A stretch of DNA of 64,000 bases. It comes from JAEMQF01 sp963791595. GTDB lineage: Bacteria; Pseudomonadota; Gammaproteobacteria; Burkholderiales; Burkholderiaceae_C. A program made the translations under genes and the position numbers. Below are positions 25,791 to 37,529 of this stretch, one piece after another (position 1 is the stretch's first letter; each line of letters opens with the position of its first letter). The notes below the pieces were generated by a model. That model was not told the origin of the DNA. It worked only from the letters and a program-made list of their open reading frames with translations, and did no database searches. The stretch spans positions 124,001 through 188,000 of the forward strand of contig CAWBTF010000012.1 of assembly GCA_963791595.1 (NCBI GenBank). Direction: 5' to 3'.

Positions 25791-26533
25791 AAGTAGCGAT
25801 CGTCACCGGCGCCGGCAGCGGCATTGGCCGTGCCACGGCGCTGGCACTGCTGCGTGCCGACTACCGCGTTGTGCTTGCCGGGCGGCGCGCCGATGCCTTG
25901 AATGACACAGTCACTCAGGCCGGTGAACTCGGGCGCAACGCGCTTGCGGTGCCGACCGACGCCGGCAACCCGCAATCGGTGAAGGCGCTGTTCGCGGCGA
26001 CCAAGAGCGCGTTCGGCAGGCTCGACCTGCTGTTCAACAACGCCGGCACGGGCTCGCCGCCGGTGCCGCTGGAAGACATCACGTTCGAGCAGTGGAAGGC
26101 CGTCGTCGACGTCAATCTCACCGGCGCGTTCCTGTGCACGCAAGAGGCCTTCCGCATGATGAAGGACCAGACGCCACGCGGCGGGCGCATCATCAACAAC
26201 GGCTCGATCTCGGCGCACGCGCCACGCCCGTTCAGCTCGCCTTACACCGCGACAAAACACGCGATCACCGGGTTGACAAAAGCGGCGTCGCTCGACGGCC
26301 GCGCCTACGACATCGCCGTCGGCCAGATCGACATCGGCAACGCGGTGACCGAGATGACGCTGCGCATGACCAAGGGCGTGCCCCAGGCCAACGGTGAGAT
26401 GAAAGTGGAAGACCGCATGGATGTCGCCCATGTCGCCAACTCCGTGGTTCACATGGCGAGCTTGCCGATCGAGGCGAACGTGCTGTTCTTGACGGTGATG
26501 GCGACCAAGATGCCGTTCGTCGGGCGAGGATAG
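25787..26533 (+). CDS. SDR family oxidoreductase (classical)
   Basis: A 248-residue short-chain dehydrogenase. The dinucleotide motif is TGAGSGIGRA, then NNAGTG, and the catalytic Ser-Tyr-Lys set is in NGSISAHAPRP and YTATKHA. The arginine pair in AGRRADAL suggests NADP rather than NAD, which is inference. The substrate is unknown. The ATG overlaps the stop of the preceding membrane-protein gene and has AGGAG six bases upstream. A strong hairpin follows the stop. Confidence 0.92.
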   Translation: MKVAIVTGAGSGIGRATALALLRADYRVVLAGRRADALNDTVTQAGELGRNALAVPTDAGNPQSVKALFAATKSAFGRLDLLFNNAGTGSPPVPLEDITFEQWKAVVDVNLTGAFLCTQEAFRMMKDQTPRGGRIINNGSISAHAPRPFSSPYTATKHAITGLTKAASLDGRAYDIAVGQIDIGNAVTEMTLRMTKGVPQANGEMKVEDRMDVAHVANSVVHMASLPIEANVLFLTVMATKMPFVGRG

Positions 26534-26548
26534 CGACCCTCACCCCTA

Positions 26549-26572
26549 CCCTCTCCCGCAGGCGGGAGAGGG
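26549..26572. repeat. REP-like palindrome and likely bidirectional terminator
   Basis: CCCTCTCCCGC and GCGGGAGAGGG form an 11-bp perfect inverted repeat with two bases between, preceded by CCCTCACCCCTA. It sits in the 46 bases between the convergent SDR and uvrD genes. Very similar CCCTCACCCC...CCCTCTCCCGC palindromes recur between genes of many proteobacteria in my knowledge, so this may be one copy of a dispersed repeat that also stops transcription from both sides. Confidence 0.7.
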
Positions 26573-26579
26573 AGCCTCT

Positions 26580-28994
26580 TCAGCCGATCGGCGTGAGCTT
26601 CGCTACCGACAGCGCCAGCCACTTCATGCCGTGGCGGCCGAAGTTCACCTGGGCGCGCGCGTCGTCGCCGCGCCCCTCGAGCGTGATCACGACGCCTTCG
26701 CCGAACTTGTTGTGGAACACGCTCTGACCTGAGTGCAGACCGTGCGTGTCCGCTTTCGCGACGCGCATGGCCGGCGCGGGGGCGACCGGCCGTGCCTCGA
26801 CCCGGCCCGCGCCGACGATCGAACCCAGCCCCGAACCGCGCGTCCAGGCGTTCTGGTACTCGCGTGAGAACCCCGAACCGAAGCCCTGGTTGCGCGGCGT
26901 GATCCACTTCAACGAGCCTTCGGGCAACTCGTCGAAGAAGCGGCTCTTCACGTTGTAGCGGGTCTGGCCGTGCAGCATGCGCGTCTGGCTGAAACTCAGG
27001 TACAGGCGCTTGCGCGCCCGCGTGATCGCCACATACATCAGGCGCCGTTCTTCTTCCACGCCGTCCACATCCGACAGGCTATTTTCGTGCGGGAACAGGC
27101 CTTCTTCGAGACCGGTGATGAACACGCAGTCGAACTCCAGGCCTTTCGCGGAGTGGATCGTCATCAGCTGGATCGCGTCTTGCCCGGCCTGCGCCTGGTT
27201 GTCGCCGGCTTCGAGCGACGCATGCGTCAGAAACGCGGCGAGCGGCGACATGATTTCGCCCGACTCCACATCGGCAATCACCTGCGCACCGGCACCCGCC
27301 GCGGAAACCTGGATCGGCGCGCCGGCGGTGGCGATTTCATCCACCGGCAACGCGACCGCGTCTTTGCCGAAACCCTCCTGGGTGACAAACGACTCGGCGG
27401 CGTTGACCAGCTCGTCCAGGTTTTCGAGCCGCTCGCGCCCTTCCTTGTCGGTCTTGTAGAAGTCGACCAAACCCGAAGCGTGCAGCACGTGTTCGATGAT
27501 TTCGCGCAGCGTCTTGCCTCGGGTGGCGTCACGCATCGAGTCGATCAGCGCAACGAAGGCAAGCAGGTTCGCTCCGCCCTTGCCTGCCATCGACGCCACG
27601 CTTTGCGCGAGGCTCTTGCCGCCGGCGCGGGCGCTGTCTTGCAGCAGCTCGATCGTGCGCGCACCGATGCCGCGCGTGGGGAAATTCACCACGCGCAGGA
27701 AGCTCGTGTCGTCATCGGCATTCTCGAGCAGGCGCAGGTAGCTCAGCGCATGCTTGACCTCGGCGCGCTCGAAAAAGCGCAAGCCGCCATACACCTTGTA
27801 GGGCAGGCCGGCGTTGAACAGCGCGCTTTCCAGCACCCGGCTTTGCGCATTGCTCCGGTACAGCAAGCCGATCTCGCTGCGGGCGGTGCCTTCGCGGTGC
27901 AGCTGCTGCGCCTCTTCCACGAACCATTGCGCCTCGGAAAAATCGCTCGGTGCTTCGCGCACGCGCACCGGCTCGCCCGGGCCGGCTTCGGTGTGCAGGT
28001 TCTTGCCCAGGCGCCGCTCGTTGTGCGAAATCAGCTCGTTCGCGCAGTCGAGGATGTGGCCGAACGAGCGGTAGTTGCGCTCCAGCTTGATGACGCTCGC
28101 GACCTTGAACTCGCGCTCGAAGTCGGCCATGTTGCCCACGCGCGCTCCGCGAAACGCGTAGATGCTCTGGTCGTCGTCGCCAACCGCAAGAACTGCCGCG
28201 CCGCCCGGGCCGGGGGGGCCGGCGAACATCTTCAACCACGCGTACTGCAGTTTGTTCGTGTCCTGGAACTCGTCAACCAGGATGTGCCGGAAGCGCCGTT
28301 GGTAATGGTCTCGCAGCGACAGGTTGTCGCGCATCAGCTCGTAGGTGCGAAGCATCAGCTCGGCGAAGTCGACCACGCCTTCGCGCTGGCACTGCTCTTC
28401 GTAGGCCTGGTAAACCTGGACCATCACGCGCGACATCTCGTCGTGCACCGGCACGTCCTTGGGGCGCTGCCCCTCTTCCTTGGCTGCGGCGATGAACCAT
28501 GCGACCTGCTTGGGAACGTAGCGCGCTTCGTCCAGGTTCATCGCCTTGACGATTCGTTTCACGGCCGAGAGCTGATCCGACGAGTCGAGGATCTGAAAGC
28601 CCTGCGGCAGCGCGGCGATCTTCCAGTGGGCGCGCAAGAAGCGATTGCACAGGCCATGAAAAGTGCCGACCCACATGCCACGCACGGGAATCGGCAGCAT
28701 CGCGCCCAGTCGCGTCAGCATCTCCTTCGCGGCCTTGTTCGTGAACGTCACCGCGAGCACGCCACCCGGCGAGAGCTGGCCGGTCTGGATCAGCCACGCA
28801 ATGCGTGTCGTCAAGACCCGCGTCTTGCCGGAACCGGCTCCGGCGAGAATCAACGCCGGTTGCGCGGGCAAGGTCACCGCGGCGAGTTGCTCCGGGTTGA
28901 GGCCGCGCAACAGACCTCGGGGTTCGCTCTGCGCTGAAGTTGGCGCTGCGCTGGCGGTGGGCGGTGCTGGCGCAGCGTCGATTCGGAGGCTCAT
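26580..28994 (-). CDS. uvrD: UvrD/Rep-family ATP-dependent DNA helicase
   Basis: A superfamily 1A 3'-5' helicase for nucleotide-excision and mismatch repair. The 804-residue product has the Q motif (LNPEQLAAV), Walker A AGAGSGKT at 51-58, motif Ia AVTFTNKAAKEM, Walker B VDEFQDTN, motif III AVGDDDQSIYAFRGA, motif IV ERNYRS, motif V TIHSAKGLEFDCVFI and motif VI YVAITRARKRLYL. The C-terminal tail HNKFGEGVVITLEGRGDDARAQV is the RNA-polymerase-contacting domain seen in UvrD and PcrA. I find no LexA box in its 98-base upstream region. It converges on the SDR gene. Confidence 0.96.
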   Translation of the reverse strand: MSLRIDAAPAPPTASAAPTSAQSEPRGLLRGLNPEQLAAVTLPAQPALILAGAGSGKTRVLTTRIAWLIQTGQLSPGGVLAVTFTNKAAKEMLTRLGAMLPIPVRGMWVGTFHGLCNRFLRAHWKIAALPQGFQILDSSDQLSAVKRIVKAMNLDEARYVPKQVAWFIAAAKEEGQRPKDVPVHDEMSRVMVQVYQAYEEQCQREGVVDFAELMLRTYELMRDNLSLRDHYQRRFRHILVDEFQDTNKLQYAWLKMFAGPPGPGGAAVLAVGDDDQSIYAFRGARVGNMADFEREFKVASVIKLERNYRSFGHILDCANELISHNERRLGKNLHTEAGPGEPVRVREAPSDFSEAQWFVEEAQQLHREGTARSEIGLLYRSNAQSRVLESALFNAGLPYKVYGGLRFFERAEVKHALSYLRLLENADDDTSFLRVVNFPTRGIGARTIELLQDSARAGGKSLAQSVASMAGKGGANLLAFVALIDSMRDATRGKTLREIIEHVLHASGLVDFYKTDKEGRERLENLDELVNAAESFVTQEGFGKDAVALPVDEIATAGAPIQVSAAGAGAQVIADVESGEIMSPLAAFLTHASLEAGDNQAQAGQDAIQLMTIHSAKGLEFDCVFITGLEEGLFPHENSLSDVDGVEEERRLMYVAITRARKRLYLSFSQTRMLHGQTRYNVKSRFFDELPEGSLKWITPRNQGFGSGFSREYQNAWTRGSGLGSIVGAGRVEARPVAPAPAMRVAKADTHGLHSGQSVFHNKFGEGVVITLEGRGDDARAQVNFGRHGMKWLALSVAKLTPIG

Positions 28995-29092
28995 AGCCCG
29001 ATTCTAGGAGCGGCGCACAATCGTGCCCGCTTCGCGCGCCCCAGCATCGGATCGAACTCGACCCGACCCTTTCCCGAACAGGAGCTTTCGCC

Positions 29093-29995
29093 GTGTACCA
29101 ACCCGATTTGATGAAAGGCCAGCGCATTCTCGTCACCGGCGGCGGCACGGGCCTCGGCCGGGCGATGGCGGAACAGTTTCTGCACCTGGGCGCCGACGTG
29201 GCGATTTGCGGGCGCCGCAAGAGCGTCTGTGATGAAACAGCGCAAGCCTGGCGCGCCCAGTTTCCGAAGGCGCGCATCGACACCTTCGGCGTCGACATTC
29301 GCATCGCCTCGGCGGTGGAAGAAATGGTCGACTCGCTCTGGCAAAGTGGCGGCCTGACGGGCCTGGTCAACAACGCCGCGGGTAACTTCATCGCGCCGAC
29401 CGAGAGCCTGTCGCCGCGCGCGTTCGACGCCATCGCCAACATCGTGTTCCACGGCAGTTTCTACGTCACGCAGGCGGTCGGCAAGCGCTGGGTCGAACAA
29501 GCCAAGGCCGGCGCCTGGCGCGCCGGCATGGCCTACCGCAACGTGATGTCGATCATCGTCACCTGGGTCGACAACGGCTCGCCCTATGTCGTGCCCTCGG
29601 CGATGAGCAAGGCGGGCATCGAAGTCATGACCAAGTCGCTGGCGGTGGAATGGGCACGCCACGGCATTCGCCTGAACGCCGTGGCGCCGGGTGAAATCCC
29701 GACCGAGGGCATGAGCAAGCGCCTGAACCCCGGCGAAGAACCCGGCGCGCGCAGCCGCGAGCGCAACCCGATGGCGCGCCCCGGCAACATGAGCGAACTG
29801 CAAAATCTCGCGGCTTTCCTGATGGCTCCCGGCCAATGCGATTGGCTCACCGGGCAGACGATCGCGATGGACGGCGCGAACGCACTCGCCACCGGCGGCA
29901 ATTTCTACGAGCTGCGAAACTGGAGCGACGCCGACTGGCGCGCCGCGCGCGACCGCATCGAAGCCCAGAACGCCCAGGACAAGACGCAGCGTTAG
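29093..29995 (+). CDS. SDR family protein, 2,4-dienoyl-CoA reductase-like
   Basis: A 300-residue short-chain dehydrogenase close to the DECR branch, which reduces 2,4-dienoyl-CoA during breakdown of unsaturated fatty acids. The cofactor motif is TGGGTGLGRA with CGRRKS after strand 2, then NNAAGNFIAPTESLSP, typical for DECR enzymes. The usual catalytic tyrosine is absent: the lysine lies in SAMSKAGIEVMTKSLAVEW, which is also the case in DECR proteins and supports the assignment. It starts at GTG 29093 with AGGAG eight bases upstream. Confidence 0.88.
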   Translation: MYQPDLMKGQRILVTGGGTGLGRAMAEQFLHLGADVAICGRRKSVCDETAQAWRAQFPKARIDTFGVDIRIASAVEEMVDSLWQSGGLTGLVNNAAGNFIAPTESLSPRAFDAIANIVFHGSFYVTQAVGKRWVEQAKAGAWRAGMAYRNVMSIIVTWVDNGSPYVVPSAMSKAGIEVMTKSLAVEWARHGIRLNAVAPGEIPTEGMSKRLNPGEEPGARSRERNPMARPGNMSELQNLAAFLMAPGQCDWLTGQTIAMDGANALATGGNFYELRNWSDADWRAARDRIEAQNAQDKTQR

Positions 29996-30077
29996 GCCAA
30001 GCCGGCGCGCTGCCAGCCCGCCCGGTGCGCCCAAGCACGCATCGTCTATTCTTCGCCCAGGACAACCAGCCCCAACA

Positions 30078-31055
30078 ATGGAAATCTTCGACTACGACAA
30101 CGTGCTGCTGCTGCCGCGCAAGTGCCGCGTGGACAGCCGCGCCCAGTGCGACCCGAGCGTCGAGTTCGGACCGCGCCGCTTCAACCTGCCGGTGGTTCCG
30201 GCCAACATGAAAACAGTGGTCGACGAGCCGATCACGCAGTGGCTCGCCGCGAACGGCTTCTTCTACGTGATGCACCGCTTCGACGTCGACGCCGTCGGAT
30301 ACGCCAAGCAGATGCGCGACAAGGGCCTGTTCGTCTCGCTCAGCGCCGGCGTGAAGGCGCCCGACTGCGCGGTGATTGACCAACTCGCGCTAGAGGGCGT
30401 GGGGGCCGACTACATCACGATCGACATCGCGCATGGCCACGCCGACAGCGTGCACAAGATGATCGACCACATCAAGAAAAAGCTTCCAGCCGCGTTCGTG
30501 ATCGCCGGCAACGTGGCCACGCCCGAGGCGGTGATCGACCTGGAAAACTGGGGCGCGGACGCGACCAAGGTCGGCGTCGGCCCGGGCAAGGTGTGCATCA
30601 CCAAGTTGAAGACGGGTTTCGGCACCGGCGGCTGGCAGCTCTCGGCGTTGAAATGGTGCGCGCGCGTCGCGACCAAACCCATCATCGCCGACGGCGGCAT
30701 TCGCGACCATGGCGACATCGCCAAGAGCGTGCGCTTCGGCGCGGCGATGGTGATGATCGGCTCGCTGTTTGCAGGCCATGAAGAATCGCCAGGCCGCACC
30801 GTCGAAGTCGACGGCAAGTTGTTCAAGGAATACTACGGCTCGGCGAGCGACTTCAACAAGGGCGAGTACAAACACGTCGAGGGCAAGCGCATCCTCGAGC
30901 CGATCAAGGGCCGTCTCGCCGACACGTTGCGCGAAATGCGCGAAGACGTGCAGAGTTCGATCAGCTACGCCGGCGGCACCAAGCTGGCCGACATTCGCAA
31001 GGTGAACTACGTGATCCTGGGTGGCGACAACGCCGGCGAACACCTGTTGATGTGA
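30078..31055 (+). CDS. guaC: GMP reductase
   Basis: Converts GMP to IMP with NADPH and ammonia release, returning guanine nucleotides to the adenine branch. The 325-residue TIM-barrel protein has the IMPDH/GMPR loop GVGPGKVCITKLKTGFGTGG, with the catalytic cysteine in VCITK, and the phosphate loop IIADGGIRDHGDIAKS. It opens FDYDNVLLLPRKC. The lack of CBS domains and the length separate it from IMP dehydrogenase. ValS follows; a GTG overlapping the guaC stop is in the valS frame. Confidence 0.95.
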   Translation: MEIFDYDNVLLLPRKCRVDSRAQCDPSVEFGPRRFNLPVVPANMKTVVDEPITQWLAANGFFYVMHRFDVDAVGYAKQMRDKGLFVSLSAGVKAPDCAVIDQLALEGVGADYITIDIAHGHADSVHKMIDHIKKKLPAAFVIAGNVATPEAVIDLENWGADATKVGVGPGKVCITKLKTGFGTGGWQLSALKWCARVATKPIIADGGIRDHGDIAKSVRFGAAMVMIGSLFAGHEESPGRTVEVDGKLFKEYYGSASDFNKGEYKHVEGKRILEPIKGRLADTLREMREDVQSSISYAGGTKLADIRKVNYVILGGDNAGEHLLM

Positions 31056-31075
31056 ACGATGTGAACCCAGTTTCA

Positions 31076-33934
<2,859 letters not shown>

Positions 33935-34934
33935 ACTCGCGCGGCGCCAGGGGCGCCTGCGCGAGCAGCTCGTCGATGCGCTTGATCACGGTCCACGAAC
34001 TGCGCAGACGCGACTCGCGCGTCGTGCCGGACAAGCGCGGCGTGATCTGGACGTTTTGCATGCCGAACAAGGGCCGGCCTTCGTCGAGCATGCCGGGTTC
34101 GGCGCTGTCGAGCCAGACGCCGGCAATGCGCCCGCTCGCCAGGGCGCCGGCCAAGGCCGCTTCGTCGAACAGACCCGAGTGCGCAATGCTGACGATCACC
34201 TGGTCGGGTTTGCAGAACTGCAGGAAGCGCTCGCCGAGCAGGCCGTGGTAGCGACTGAAGTAGGCAAGCTGCACGCAAACCGCGTCGCACTGCTCGAGCA
34301 GCTCGTGCAGACCCGCCGGCGCGACGCGCCAGCGCTCCCAGACCGGGTCGCTGCCATGAAGCGACGGGTCGTAGCCGAGCACACGCGAACCGAAGGCCGC
34401 GAGCAACTGCGACAGAGAGCGCGCCGCGGGAGCCATGCCCAGCAAGCCCACCGTCGCGGTACCGAGTTCGCGACCGACAAAGCTGCCGTCGGCCCCCATC
34501 ACCGGCACGCGGCGCAACAGCGACAACAGCGCACCGATCATGAACTCGGCTTCGGCCTGGGCGCAGGCAGTGCGGCTGCGCACCACTTCCACGCCGGCAC
34601 GGCTGCAGGCATCTGCGTCGATGCTGTCGGGCCCGGCACTGACTCGCCCCACCGCGCGCAGCGCCGGCGCATGGCGCAGCGCCTGCGCATCGAGCGCGAC
34701 ACTGGCCGGAACCAGCGCGGCGCGCACGTCGTACAAGGCCTGGCGAAAGGCGCGTGGGTCCAGCGCCAGCTCCGGGGCGAAGCGCACGCTGTGGCGCGCC
34801 TCGAGCCATTGCATCAATTCGTCTTCGAGGGCTTCAACAATCAACAGATCCATAGGGTTCGAGGTTTTAACACATCGGCGTTGACGATCCGACCGTGCCA
34901 GAATCCGCCGCACCTTGGACAGCACCGATAAATC

Positions 34935-35801
34935 ATGAAAGTGACCAAAGCGATATTTCCGGTGGCAGGGCTGGGAACTCGGTTCCTTCCGGCCACCAAG
35001 GCGCAGCCGAAAGAGATGCTGCCCGTCGTCGACAAGCCGCTGATCCAGTACGCCGTGGAAGAAGCCTACGCAGCGGGCGTGCGCGAAATGATTTTTGTCA
35101 CCGGGCGCCACAAGCGGCCGATCGAAGACCATTTCGACATGACTTTCGAGTTGGAGGTCGCGCTCGAAAACTCGGGCAAGCAGGAACTGCTCGACGTGGT
35201 GCGCAGCGTCAAGCCCGATGACATGGAGTGCATCTACGTACGCCAGGCGCAGGCGCTGGGTCTGGGCCATGCGGTGATGTGCGGGCAGCGCCTGATCGGC
35301 AACGATCCCTTTGCCGTCTTGCTGGCCGACGACCTGATGGTCGGCGCCAAGCCGGTGCTGGCGCAGATGGTCGAGCAGTTCAACGAATGGCGGGTTTCGA
35401 TCCTCGCGGTGCAGGAAGTGCCGGCCGAGCACACGCGGCGCTATGGCATCGTCGCCGGCACGCCGATCAGCGACCAGCTGCTCGACGTGAACCGCATCGT
35501 CGAAAAGCCCGCGCCCGACGTGGCGCCGTCACGCCTGGGCGTGGCCGGGCGCTACATCCTCACGCCGGGCGTGTTCCACGAAATCGCGAACCAGCCGCGC
35601 GGCGTGGGCGGGGAGATCCAACTCACCGACGGCATTGCCGGGCTGCTGCGCCGCGAGAAGGTGTTTGCCTACCGCTATGAGGGCCGGCGCTACGACTGCG
35701 GCAGCAAGGAAGGCTTTCTGCAAGCCAACGTCGAACTGGCGCTCGCCCATCCGCAGATCGGGCCGGGTTTTCGAGACTACCTGCGAACCTTGAATCTCTG
35801 A
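34935..35801 (+). CDS. galU: UTP--glucose-1-phosphate uridylyltransferase
   Basis: Makes UDP-glucose from UTP and glucose 1-phosphate, for lipopolysaccharide, exopolysaccharide and osmoprotectant synthesis. The 288-residue protein begins with the nucleotide loop VAGLGTRFLPATKAQPKEMLP, followed by DKPLIQYAVEEA, LADDLMV and GEIQLTDGIAGLL; EGRRYDCGSKEGF is the sugar-binding end block. All are diagnostic for GalU. It ends convergent with tusA. Confidence 0.96.
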   Translation: MKVTKAIFPVAGLGTRFLPATKAQPKEMLPVVDKPLIQYAVEEAYAAGVREMIFVTGRHKRPIEDHFDMTFELEVALENSGKQELLDVVRSVKPDDMECIYVRQAQALGLGHAVMCGQRLIGNDPFAVLLADDLMVGAKPVLAQMVEQFNEWRVSILAVQEVPAEHTRRYGIVAGTPISDQLLDVNRIVEKPAPDVAPSRLGVAGRYILTPGVFHEIANQPRGVGGEIQLTDGIAGLLRREKVFAYRYEGRRYDCGSKEGFLQANVELALAHPQIGPGFRDYLRTLNL

Positions 35802-35862
35802 AGCTGCGCTGACAGGGTCCCGGCGCGGCAGGCTGCGCAGACTGCGCGGGAATCCGCGGGGC

Positions 35863-36090
35863 TCAGCGGCGTCGCAGGAAGTGAATGAACTCGTCGCCCT
35901 GCGTCGACTGTTCGACCAGCTCATTGCCCGTCTGGCGCGCGAAGGCCTGAAAGTCGCGCACGGAACCCGGGTCGGTGGCCACCACTTTCAGCACCTGGCC
36001 GCTCGTCAATTCGGCGAGCGCCTTCTTCGCCTTCAGAATCGGCAAAGGACAGTTCAGACCGCGGGTGTCGAGTTCTTTCTGCGCTTGCAT
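35863..36090 (-). CDS. tusA: Sulfurtransferase TusA family protein
   Basis: A 75-residue sulfur carrier of the TusA/SirA family. The motif LDTRGLNCPLPILKAKKAL carries the acceptor cysteine Cys14 in CPxP. In E. coli TusA passes persulfide sulfur from IscS toward 2-thiouridine of tRNA; family members elsewhere serve other sulfur routes. It lies 45 bases after cysM on the same strand, a sulfur-metabolism neighbour, although no tusBCD genes are here. Confidence 0.94.
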   Translation of the reverse strand: MQAQKELDTRGLNCPLPILKAKKALAELTSGQVLKVVATDPGSVRDFQAFARQTGNELVEQSTQGDEFIHFLRRR

Positions 36091-36135
36091 GTCGCTTCCT
36101 GATGAAGGCGTGGATTCTAGGTCGGCAGTCGCCGC

Positions 36136-37041
36136 TCAGGCTGGAAAGATACCGGTGGACAGATAGCGGTCGCCTCGGTCGCAGACGACGAACACGATCG
36201 TCGCCTCGCGCAATGTCTGCGCGAGTTGCAGCGCAACCCAGCAGGCGCCAGCAGCCGAGATGCCGGCGAAGAGCCCCTCTTCGCGCGTCAGGCGCCGCGC
36301 CATTTCTTCGGCGTCGAGTTGGCTCACGCCGATCGTCTCATCGACAAGGCTGGCGTCGTAGATCTTGGGCAAGTAGGCTTGCGGCCACTTGCGGATCCCG
36401 GGAATGCGAGAGCCTTCCAGCGGCTGCGCGCCGATCACGCGCACCGCCGGGTTCTTTTCTTTCAGGAAGCGCGAGGTGCCGGTGATCGTGCCGGTGGTTC
36501 CCATCGCGCTGACGAAATGCGTGATGCGCCCCGCCGTGTCGCGCCAAATCTCCGGGCCGGTGGTTTCGTAGTGAATGCGCGGGTTGTCGGCATTCGCGAA
36601 CTGGTCGAGCACGACACCCTTGCCTTCTTTCTGCATCTGTTCGGCCAGGTCGCGCGCGTACTCCATGCCGCCCGAGCGCGGCGTCAAGATCAGCTCGGCG
36701 CCGAACGCTTTCATCGTTTGCGCACGCTCGACGCTCAAGTCCTCCGGCATGATCAGCAGCATGCGGTAGCCGCGAATCGCCGCGGCCATCGCCAGCGCGA
36801 TGCCGGTGTTGCCCGATGTCGCCTCGATCAGCGTGTCACCGGGTTTGATGTCACCACGCTCTTCGGCACGGCGGATCATGCTGATCGCCGGCCGGTCTTT
36901 CACCGAGCCGGCCGGATTGTTACCCTCGAGCTTGCCGAGCAGCACGTTGCCGCGTGCGTCAAATTCGCGGCCGGGAACGCGCACCAAGCGCACGAGCGGC
37001 GTGTTGCCGATGACATCTTCGACGGTGGGGTAGCGGTTCAT
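36136..37041 (-). CDS. cysM: Cysteine synthase B (O-acetylserine sulfhydrylase)
   Basis: PLP enzyme making cysteine from O-acetylserine and sulfide, or S-sulfocysteine with thiosulfate. The 301-residue product has the PLP lysine at 48 in LEGNNPAGSVKDRP (CysM-type loop), the substrate loop EATSGNTGIALA, and the phosphate cradle MGTTGTITGTSRFL. The downstream VSQLDAEEMARRL and GISAAGACWVALQLA fit CysM better than CysK. Start at MNRYPTVEDVIGNTPLV; another ATG one codon upstream is equally possible. TusA follows on the same strand. Confidence 0.95.
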   Translation of the reverse strand: MNRYPTVEDVIGNTPLVRLVRVPGREFDARGNVLLGKLEGNNPAGSVKDRPAISMIRRAEERGDIKPGDTLIEATSGNTGIALAMAAAIRGYRMLLIMPEDLSVERAQTMKAFGAELILTPRSGGMEYARDLAEQMQKEGKGVVLDQFANADNPRIHYETTGPEIWRDTAGRITHFVSAMGTTGTITGTSRFLKEKNPAVRVIGAQPLEGSRIPGIRKWPQAYLPKIYDASLVDETIGVSQLDAEEMARRLTREEGLFAGISAAGACWVALQLAQTLREATIVFVVCDRGDRYLSTGIFPA

Positions 37042-37108
37042 CATTTCGGCGCTGGTGGCTCGGTGCGGCATTGTGGCAGGGCGCGTCTTTCGTCGCTGAG
37101 GTGCGTGC

Positions 37109-37114
37109 CATAAT
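37109..37114 (+). promoter_or_regulatory. Candidate -10 box of tRNA-Leu
   Basis: CATAAT lies 41 bases before the mature tRNA 5' end and is a five-of-six match to TATAAT. No good -35 stands at 16-18 bases; the best is TCTTTC. Only the -10 likeness is seen. Confidence 0.4.
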
Positions 37115-37155
37115 CCGCACCCTTCGCAGGCGTGCAAACGCGCCTGCCCACTCCC

Positions 37156-37242
37156 GCCGGAGTGGCGAAATTGGTAGACGCAGCAGACTCAAAATCTGCC
37201 GGTGGAAACACCGTGCCGGTTCGATTCCGGCCTCCGGCACCA
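37156..37242 (+). tRNA. tRNA-Leu (anticodon CAA)
   Basis: An 87-base class II tRNA with encoded CCA. The acceptor stem is GCCGGAG paired with CTCCGGC (37232-37238), discriminator A. The anticodon stem GCAGA/TCTGC encloses CTCAAAA, giving anticodon CAA at 37190-37192, which reads UUG. A long variable arm and the GGTTCGATTCC T-arm fit leucine. A 121-nt palindrome begins at the very next base. Confidence 0.97.
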
Positions 37243-37363
37243 CGAATGGCTTGCTCGGCTGCTGCGCGGCGCAATCTGCGTCCTGCGATGCTCGCCGTAC
37301 AGCAGTACGGCTGCGCTTCTCGAACGCACCTTGCGCCGCTCGCGACGCCGATCAAACCATTCG
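37243..37363. repeat. 121-nt imperfect palindrome abutting tRNA-Leu
   Basis: Two arms of 58 and 59 bases fold on each other around an AGCA loop (37301-37304). Matching blocks from outside in are CGAATGG/CCATTCG, a CGGC block, GCGGCGCAA/TTGCGCCGC (left copy lacks one base), TGCGT/ACGCA, and GCCGTAC/GTACGGC at the tip. It starts directly after the tRNA CCA. It could be a miniature dispersed repeat of the kind common between Burkholderiales genes, and would also form a strong tRNA terminator. It codes for nothing recognisable. Confidence 0.75.
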
Positions 37364-37366
37364 GCC

Positions 37367-37406
37367 GCTCGCTTCGCATTGCTCGCTTGAGTTGCTCGCT
37401 TCGCAT
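37367..37406 (+). repeat. Short direct repeats after the palindrome
   Basis: GCTCGCTTCGCAT occurs at 37367-37379 and again at 37394-37406, with a partial GCTCGCTT at 37381-37388, followed by GCATCGC repeats to about 37433. The period is 27 bases. It is low-complexity intergenic sequence; the rest, up to the rhomboid start at 37530, shows nothing I can name. Confidence 0.6.
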
Positions 37407-37529
37407 CGCCCCGCATCGCCTGCTTTGCATCGCTCGGTGATTCGGCTCGATGCGCCGCGATCTGTCCGCGCCGTGCCGTCCAATCGCAGCACGTAAACTG
37501 CGCACTTCCGCCTTACCGGACTGCCTCGC

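Noticed and set aside
34881..34909. TTGACG as a -35 for galU
   Set aside because: No -10-like hexamer lies 16-18 bases downstream; the nearest AT-rich hexamers have wrong spacing.
37189..37416. Minus-strand open frame ending in WCRRPESNRHGVSTGRF
   Set aside because: It is the antisense reading of tRNA-Leu plus the adjacent palindrome; this peptide pattern is a common artefact of tRNA genes.
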